Positions 28,962 through 34,390 of a DNA stretch of 34,390 bases are shown here, piece after piece. The translations under genes were made by a program, and so were the position numbers. The stretch lies in contig DAHXLC010000026.1 of NCBI GenBank assembly GCA_027371815.1, positions 1 to 34,390 on the forward strand. The letters are read 5' to 3'. Position 1 is the stretch's first letter; every line of letters starts with the position of its first letter. The notes under the pieces were generated by a model. That model had not been told where the DNA came from, searched no databases, and saw only the letters and a program-made list of their open reading frames with translations. The DNA is from Candidatus Melainabacteria bacterium. GTDB taxonomy: Bacteria; Cyanobacteriota; Vampirovibrionia; Obscuribacterales; JAKAZS01.

Positions 28962-29408
28962 ATGATAATTTCCCAAACACTTGAATATGCCCTGCGAGCG
29001 GTGGTTTTTATTGGCAGTGGTAATAACACACCATTTACCACATTACAGATATCACAGGCAACTAAAGTGCCTCAGGCTTATTTAGCTAAAGTATTACAAT
29101 CACTAGTAAAAGAAAAGATTATTCAATCACAACGTGGTTTAGGCGGTGGATTTATTTTAGCTAAAGAGCCTGCAAAAATTAAAATTTTAGATATAGTTAC
29201 GGCTGTTGATCCTATAGAACGAATACTTACCTGCCCACTTAAACTAAAGTCACATGGAAGCAATTTATGTCGGTTACACCAACAACTTGATGATGCCATT
29301 GCTTTAATTGAATCAACCTTTAATACCAGCACCATAGCCGATTTAATAAACAAACCTACTACAGTCAAGCCTTTATGTGACTTTCCTAATCAAAAAATTA
29401 TTTCTTGA
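28962..29408 (+). CDS. Rrf2-family transcriptional regulator (copy 2, tandem paralog)
   Basis: 'MIISQTLEYALRAVVFIGSG...KVPQAYLAKVLQSLVKEKIIQSQRGLGGGFILAK'; 'CPLKLKSHGSNLCRLH'. The first ~50 nt are nearly identical to copy 1. Confidence 0.93.
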   Translation: MIISQTLEYALRAVVFIGSGNNTPFTTLQISQATKVPQAYLAKVLQSLVKEKIIQSQRGLGGGFILAKEPAKIKILDIVTAVDPIERILTCPLKLKSHGSNLCRLHQQLDDAIALIESTFNTSTIADLINKPTTVKPLCDFPNQKIIS

Positions 29409-29429
29409 AATATTAAAGAGGAATGAACC

Positions 29430-29636
29430 ATGACGATAACTACTAACACAACATTAAAAGAAATTCTTGATCTCCATCCTGAAGCTGTATCAATATTTAT
29501 AAAACATGGCTGCGATGTGAACAGCGAATGTGACGAAAGTATTCATGATACTGAATTAGAGTTATGTGAAGCCATGTGTCATTTAGATGACTTAGATGGT
29601 TTGATTAAAGAATTACAAGCCTTATTTGATAAATAA
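29430..29636 (+). CDS. Small Cys-containing DUF1858/DUF542 (ScdA/RIC N-terminal)-like protein
   Basis: 'TTLKEILDLHPEAVSIFIKHGCDVNSECDESIHDTELELCEAMCHLDDLDGLIKELQ' matches the layout of hybrid-cluster-associated redox/RIC N-terminal domains. Confidence 0.65.
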   Translation: MTITTNTTLKEILDLHPEAVSIFIKHGCDVNSECDESIHDTELELCEAMCHLDDLDGLIKELQALFDK

Positions 29637-29875
29637 TAAATAATTTAAACTAGTAAAACCGTAGTTTAAGCCAAATTAAATATTAATTAGTTTAACTTCC
29701 GAGAAATTAAGGTCAATGTGCCAGTAACATTATAAATTATCGATTTTATTTCATTAACTTATAAACTTAAAAATATAAATAATTAATTAAAATTAGACAT
29801 AGGTAGGCTTTAAGTACTAAACTATCAAGGAGTAAAGTATCAAAATAAACCTTAGGGAAAATCAGTCTACCAACA

Positions 29876-30811
29876 ATGAATAAGTCAATTATGCTCAACT
29901 TACCTGATTTAAGCCATAAAGTTATCATTGTCACCGGTGCAAATAGTGGTATTGGCTATCATACAGCACTCGAACTAGGATTAGCAAAGGCTAAAGTTAT
30001 ATTAGCCTGCCGCAACCTAGAAAAAGGACAATTAGCCTTAACTAAAATGCAAACGTCCTGCCCAAATGGCGATTTTATCCTTAAGCCTTTAGATTTAAGT
30101 GATTTAAACTCAATTCATAAATTTGTTCAAGAATTTTTAAATCAATATACGCAACTTGATATCTTAATAAATAATGCTGGAATTATGGCTATACCTAAAA
30201 GAACCATAACCAAAAATGGTTTTGAAATGCAATTTGGTACTAATCATTTAGGTCATTTTGCCTTAACTGGTCTTTTGTTAAAAATCCTCATCCAGACCGA
30301 CCGCAGTCGTATCGTTACGGTTAGCAGTTTGGCTCATAAACGCGGGAGAATAAATTTAAAGGATCTTCAAAGCGAAAAACATTACTCACCTTGGGGAGCT
30401 TATGCTCAATCTAAACTCGCTAATTTATTATTTGCCTTTGAATTAAATCGCTTATTTAATCAACATAATTTATCCCAAACTAGCTTAGCCTGTCACCCTG
30501 GCATAGCCAAAACCAATATCATCGAAACTGGTATGCAAGCAAACGGCAAAATAACCTTTCTCGGCAATATCATGAATTCACTAGTTGGCCTGGTTTCACA
30601 AACGGATTATGCTGGTGCCTTACCTACACTAGAAGCTGCTACGGTTCCTACTATAAATGGCGATACTTATTATGGGCCAGATGGTTTTAATGAATATACG
30701 GGTATGCCAAAATTAGTAAAGGCTAAACCTAAAGCCCACGACCTTAAAATGGCTAAAAATTTATGGCTGTTATCACAGGAATTAACCAAAGTAAATTATG
30801 AATTTAATTAA
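29876..30811 (+). CDS. Short-chain dehydrogenase/reductase (retinol-dehydrogenase-like SDR)
   Basis: 'VIIVTGANSGIGYHTALELGLAKAKVILACRN', 'LDILINNAGIMAIP', 'SPWGAYAQSKLANLLFAFEL' (YxxxK). Confidence 0.93.
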   Translation: MNKSIMLNLPDLSHKVIIVTGANSGIGYHTALELGLAKAKVILACRNLEKGQLALTKMQTSCPNGDFILKPLDLSDLNSIHKFVQEFLNQYTQLDILINNAGIMAIPKRTITKNGFEMQFGTNHLGHFALTGLLLKILIQTDRSRIVTVSSLAHKRGRINLKDLQSEKHYSPWGAYAQSKLANLLFAFELNRLFNQHNLSQTSLACHPGIAKTNIIETGMQANGKITFLGNIMNSLVGLVSQTDYAGALPTLEAATVPTINGDTYYGPDGFNEYTGMPKLVKAKPKAHDLKMAKNLWLLSQELTKVNYEFN

Positions 30812-30872
30812 TTTCATTAAATTAAAGCCAAACCAACCAATCATTAATAATTGCAATAAATTATTTTTATAT

Positions 30873-31214
30873 TTACTTGCTGATTTTACTCGTATAAAAC
30901 TTCAATCTAATTGTTTCTAGCGTTATTAAACCGTCTTTGACTACTGAATCAATTACCGGTAAAAAATTTTCAATATTTTTAATCGTATCATTAAATTCAA
31001 TAATAATTGGTAAATCAGTAGACAAACTTAATATTTTTGCACTATGAATTTGACTATGCGATCCATAACCTTCCATACCCCTAATAACAGTTCCTCCAGC
31101 TAATTTAAATTCGATAGCTCGTTTTAAAATCCACTCATATAATGTCATATGATCATGCCGGTCACTTTCACCAATAAAAATTTTTAATTTATAACCTTCA
31201 ATAAAATCACCCAT
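30873..31214 (-). CDS. DUF190 family protein
   Basis: 'YKLKIFIGESDRHDHMTLYEWILKRAIEFKLAGGTVIRGMEGYGSHSQIHSAKILSLSTDLPIIIEFND'. ATG at 31214 lies just after the CrcB stop (ORF-track start 31223 is a TTG). Confidence 0.9.
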   Translation of the reverse strand: MGDFIEGYKLKIFIGESDRHDHMTLYEWILKRAIEFKLAGGTVIRGMEGYGSHSQIHSAKILSLSTDLPIIIEFNDTIKNIENFLPVIDSVVKDGLITLETIRLKFYTSKISK

Positions 31215-31216
31215 AA

Positions 31217-31588
31217 TTACCAAATCCTCGATAAAATATAACCTAACCAGACAAAAACATAGCCTAAAACAATGTGCGTTATAACATTAATTAAAGCATA
31301 ATAAAATTCACTACTTTTCATTAACTGAAACGTTTCAAAGCTAAACGTCGAAAAAGTCGTATAACCACCTAAAAAGCCAATAAAGACCAAAGCGCGCAAA
31401 GTATCATTAAATAAACCTTTGTTTTCAGCTAAGCCTCCTAACAAGCCTATAATAAAACTTCCCGTCACATTAACAACTAACGTACCTAAAGGGAACGGGA
31501 TGCTAACTATATTTTGAATATTTTTAGCAATAAAAAATCGTGTCATCGATCCAACACCACCACCAATAAATATCATTAACCAATTCAT
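31217..31588 (-). CDS. crcB: Fluoride channel CrcB/Fluc
   Basis: 'GGGVGSMTRFFIAKN', 'PLGTLVVNVTGSFIIGLLGG', 'GFLGGYTTFSTFSFETFQLM'. Confidence 0.96.
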   Translation of the reverse strand: MNWLMIFIGGGVGSMTRFFIAKNIQNIVSIPFPLGTLVVNVTGSFIIGLLGGLAENKGLFNDTLRALVFIGFLGGYTTFSTFSFETFQLMKSSEFYYALINVITHIVLGYVFVWLGYILSRIW

Positions 31589-31589
31589 A

Positions 31590-32936
31590 TTAATTCGACC
31601 TTATATTTGCTTTAACACTAGTTTCAATTTTGTCTAAATCATTTAAATAATTAGTATAAGTCATTCCCGGCAAATTATTAATTTTTTTGTTTTTAAAATA
31701 ATCTATCTGACTTATAGATAAAAAGCGTAAATTGTCAACCATAGCTATCCCCGTCCCACAAATAAAAGGGATACTACCATCAGCAACTAATGTTTGCGCT
31801 TCTTGGGGGTGACGATAAAATTTAAAGCCAGCTAACATACCACAAACCCCTAAAGCTATTTTAGTACTACCAACAATTGTAGCAATAGGAATTTGAATAT
31901 GTGCCAATCTTTTATTTTTTTCATTTTGCTTAATTATTTTATTTAAATCTCCTTGTAAAAGAAATTGTTGCTGTTTGTAAAAAGTCAACCTGGACTTTAA
32001 TGATTGGTTGATGGCTTGATCTTGGGGGTGTTTGGCAACCATAACGATTAAACTATTTAAATTATTATTAAATTGATTTAGTTTATTTTGAAAATCAATT
32101 ACTTCAAGTTCTTTTAATTGATTTTTAACAATAGTTTTAACGATAACTCGATTAACTCTACTAACTATGGGACCCAAAATAATTAAAACACCAGATAAAG
32201 TAGTTAATAAAAAAGCCGGCCCATTTATTTTTGGATTTCGATCATGAACTGAAATTATCCCAAGCAGATTACCTAAGGCACCAGTCGTATTTTTTAAACT
32301 ATCCATCACAAACATTGAATTCTGAAATATATTAAAAGCTTTGGTTTGAAGATGAAACTGATTATACTGACTAATTAAAGCCTGTTGCAAAGTTTTTTGA
32401 ACGTTAACTTCCTGTACCTGTATTGGATTGCTATTTTTCAAATTCAATTCTTGGCCTAATAAGTTTAATTCATTATTTAAATTATTAACATGTTTAATGG
32501 CAATTTTAGGAATAATGTTTTTAGTTTTTAAATTATAAAATTTTTTAGTTTTTAAAAACAATTCATAAACTGGTTCAATACCACCAACAAACTGTCCAAT
32601 CATTTGCGGCATTAAAGAATATTCTAAAGTTACCGGATGTATTTTAGCTGGATTATTTAAATGCTGTTCCCGAGCAACCAAACCCACAATTAAACCAGCA
32701 TTTACTCCAGCAGCACTAGCCTCTTGACCGGCAAAATAGCGATAAGGTAACCAATTACTTTGCCGGTTATTTTCATAATTAAATAATAGATTAAAACGAG
32801 ATAACTCAATTTCTTTAAGTACTATTTCATTAAATGACTTTTCTTGCTCGAAATTTAAATTGTCTTGACTAGCCCAAGACCAAGAATTTAAATTTAATAA
32901 AACAAGTAATATTAATACTTGGGTAATTTTATTCAT
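31590..32936 (-). CDS. Uncharacterised exported/multi-TM protein, first gene of the fluoride-riboswitch operon
   Basis: Signal peptide 'MNKITQVLILLVLLNLNSWSWA'; hydrophobic segments 'AFLLTTLSGVLIILGPIVSRV' and 'IPIATIVGSTKIALGVCGMLAG'; coiled-coil-like central stretches. The ORF-track start 32954 is a TTG; the ATG at 32936 precedes the signal peptide. Confidence 0.8.
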   Translation of the reverse strand: MNKITQVLILLVLLNLNSWSWASQDNLNFEQEKSFNEIVLKEIELSRFNLLFNYENNRQSNWLPYRYFAGQEASAAGVNAGLIVGLVAREQHLNNPAKIHPVTLEYSLMPQMIGQFVGGIEPVYELFLKTKKFYNLKTKNIIPKIAIKHVNNLNNELNLLGQELNLKNSNPIQVQEVNVQKTLQQALISQYNQFHLQTKAFNIFQNSMFVMDSLKNTTGALGNLLGIISVHDRNPKINGPAFLLTTLSGVLIILGPIVSRVNRVIVKTIVKNQLKELEVIDFQNKLNQFNNNLNSLIVMVAKHPQDQAINQSLKSRLTFYKQQQFLLQGDLNKIIKQNEKNKRLAHIQIPIATIVGSTKIALGVCGMLAGFKFYRHPQEAQTLVADGSIPFICGTGIAMVDNLRFLSISQIDYFKNKKINNLPGMTYTNYLNDLDKIETSVKANIRSN

Positions 32937-32995
32937 GAACACGCCCTTACTCAATATGCATACGATAAATTAAACACATACAACCAGTTAAATTT

Positions 32996-33050
32996 TCTAG
33001 GAGTTATCAGCCGAGTAAGGCGGTTAAAAGTGAACCCCATCACTTAATAA
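32996..33050 (-). ncRNA. Fluoride riboswitch (crcB motif RNA) aptamer
   Basis: Minus strand: TTAAGTGATGGGGTTCACTTTTAACCGCCTTACTCGGCTGATAACTCCTAGA. P1 AAGTG/CACTT around loop ATGGGGTT; P2 GCC/GGC followed by conserved CTGAT; pseudoknot loop GGGGUU with 3' AACUCC (one G-U). It lies about 60 nt upstream of the operon's first ATG. Confidence 0.92.
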
Positions 33051-33122
33051 AATAATACCAAATCTATGTTATTTTGACAAGAAGCTAAAAGTTCAAGTAA
33101 TTGACAACTAAAACTAACTGTT

Positions 33123-34390
33123 TTAATAAATACTTTTAAATAAATCCTTAGCTAATACTGCCTTATTACCCATATGATTAAATTTACTGCCCCATTGATT
33201 GGTAAATTCCACTTTTAGGTTAGAATCTTTGCCTGTGGAATCGACTTTAATATCATGCAAGACAACAACATGGAATTTATGACCACCGCGATATGGCCCA
33301 AATATTCCTTCATCAACAGATGTATCTATTGATGCAATGAGCGGAAACATTTGTTTTTCTTTAGCATATTGAAGAAATTTTTCAAAATGACTGCTTTCAT
33401 TAGTATAGGAAACTGAACCATTTTTAAGCGAGTCTACTATTAATGGTGCAACGTTTTTACCTACCACCACAAAGCCCTTATCTTGACCAATATGGGGCTG
33501 ATCGTAATTATCATATGCTGGTACCAGATGATTATATAAATCAACCAGACGATGTGAATCGATATATGGTGAATCTTGAATTGTTTTTAATTCTAATTTA
33601 TGCATAGCGTTTAACGAATAAATCTGTAATTTTTCACCAGTATCATTTGGTCGAGTTGGATCTGGTACCGTTTTACTGTATTGAATAATATCTTCTGGCT
33701 TAGCTTGAGTTAAGGGAAAAATATTATAATAAATGTTAACAGCTGCGTTTTGGAATATTTGATTAGCAAAATTACGTATTCCATCAATTTTTATATCTTG
33801 ATATGGCAATAAATCATGGCTAGAATCGAAACCATTCCCTAAAACATCTAAAGATTCTTGATCTGGGTCTAAGCCACCACTGCGACCAATATCAATAACT
33901 TTACCATCAAAGGTAATAGTCTTACCATAGATAGCTGCATCAGCAATTAGTTTAGCCGCTTGCTGAGGCGATCGTTCGTAGACTCGAGTTTCTATAGTAG
34001 TTACATTACAAGTTTTATTATTACCTTGATCAATTGTTTTCGGGAAAGCTGCGTTAAATAATACCTGTTCAGCAAGCCTTGATCTTATTGGCTCTGACAG
34101 ATATCCTTCTGATCCACTAGCCAATAAGCGATTTACATGATGAAAAGTTAAGGCAATTTCATTATTACTAAATTGTTTTTGTTGCCCATATTCAATAAAA
34201 CTATCCATCAAATCATGAAATCTTGACTGCTGATCAAGATCACCAAATTTAGTAGCAATCAAACCTTCTAATATTGCTACCTGCGTATCTAAATTAGCTT
34301 TTTTCACATCAGTGAAACCGTTTTTATAAATTTTTTCTTCGCTACCATCCAGCCGTTGAATAAGTTTGTCACCATTATTACTTTCTAAAA
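33123..34390 (-). CDS. Paralog of the FHA/papain-like protein, 5'-truncated by the right window edge
   Basis: 'IDQGNNKTCNVTTIETRVYERSPQQAAKLIADAAIYGK', 'KFHVVVLHDI', 'VEFTNQWGSKF' align with the 22510-25893 protein. The frame stays open to the window end (LESNNGDKLIQRLDGSEEKIYKNGFTDVKKANLD), so the GTG at 34307 is not a convincing start. Confidence 0.85.
   Translation of the reverse strand, partial: LESNNGDKLIQRLDGSEEKIYKNGFTDVKKANLDTQVAILEGLIATKFGDLDQQSRFHDLMDSFIEYGQQKQFSNNEIALTFHHVNRLLASGSEGYLSEPIRSRLAEQVLFNAAFPKTIDQGNNKTCNVTTIETRVYERSPQQAAKLIADAAIYGKTITFDGKVIDIGRSGGLDPDQESLDVLGNGFDSSHDLLPYQDIKIDGIRNFANQIFQNAAVNIYYNIFPLTQAKPEDIIQYSKTVPDPTRPNDTGEKLQIYSLNAMHKLELKTIQDSPYIDSHRLVDLYNHLVPAYDNYDQPHIGQDKGFVVVGKNVAPLIVDSLKNGSVSYTNESSHFEKFLQYAKEKQMFPLIASIDTSVDEGIFGPYRGGHKFHVVVLHDIKVDSTGKDSNLKVEFTNQWGSKFNHMGNKAVLAKDLFKSIY

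Noticed and set aside
29645-29669. TTAAACTA...TAGTTTAA inverted repeat after the DUF1858-like gene as a terminator
   Set aside because: Only an 8-bp AT-rich stem with no following T-run; expected often by chance in this composition.
22510-34390. The two same-orientation FHA/peptidase paralogs as homologous repeats bounding a recently mobilised island
   Set aside because: The DNA of the two copies is clearly diverged by eye and no transposase or integrase lies between them, so recent mobility is unsupported.
1-34390. CRISPR arrays, rRNA, tRNA, insertion sequences
   Set aside because: No regularly spaced direct repeats, no cloverleaf-like or rRNA-like conserved segments, and no transposase-like ORF noticed on either strand; a tRNAscan/CRISPR search was not possible here.

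Overview
AT-rich bacterial chromosome segment with about 20 supportable genes. The layout and the FHA/'LVYSGLQEPVNGLVQLIDKT' protein type suggest a Melainabacteria/Obscuribacterales-like lineage; that placement is recalled inference, not a search result. From left to right: (i) the 3' part of a class A penicillin-binding protein, a small PEGA-like protein, a NupC-family nucleoside transporter, a coiled-coil protein and a GT87/DUF2029-like membrane protein; (ii) five consecutive secreted or exported small proteins, two of them clear paralogs, followed by a 1823-aa protein with a TrbL/VirB6-like membrane N-terminus and a long Asn/Gly/Pro-rich middle; (iii) an AddB-AddA-like helicase/nuclease pair on the minus strand; (iv) an FHA-domain protein whose C-terminus carries a papain-like Cys/His/Asn signature, with a second paralog cut by the right window edge; (v) a nitric-oxide module: quinol-type NO reductase, two tandem Rrf2 regulators, and a DUF1858/DUF542-like Cys protein; (vi) an SDR oxidoreductase; (vii) a minus-strand operon of an uncharacterised 454-aa exported/membrane protein, CrcB and DUF190, preceded by a sequence that folds as a fluoride (crcB-motif) riboswitch. 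A frameshifted SnoaL-like gene remnant lies in an intergenic gap. Best leads: the unknown first gene of the fluoride-riboswitch operon, the FHA/papain-like peptidase paralogs, and the secreted-protein/VirB6-like locus.
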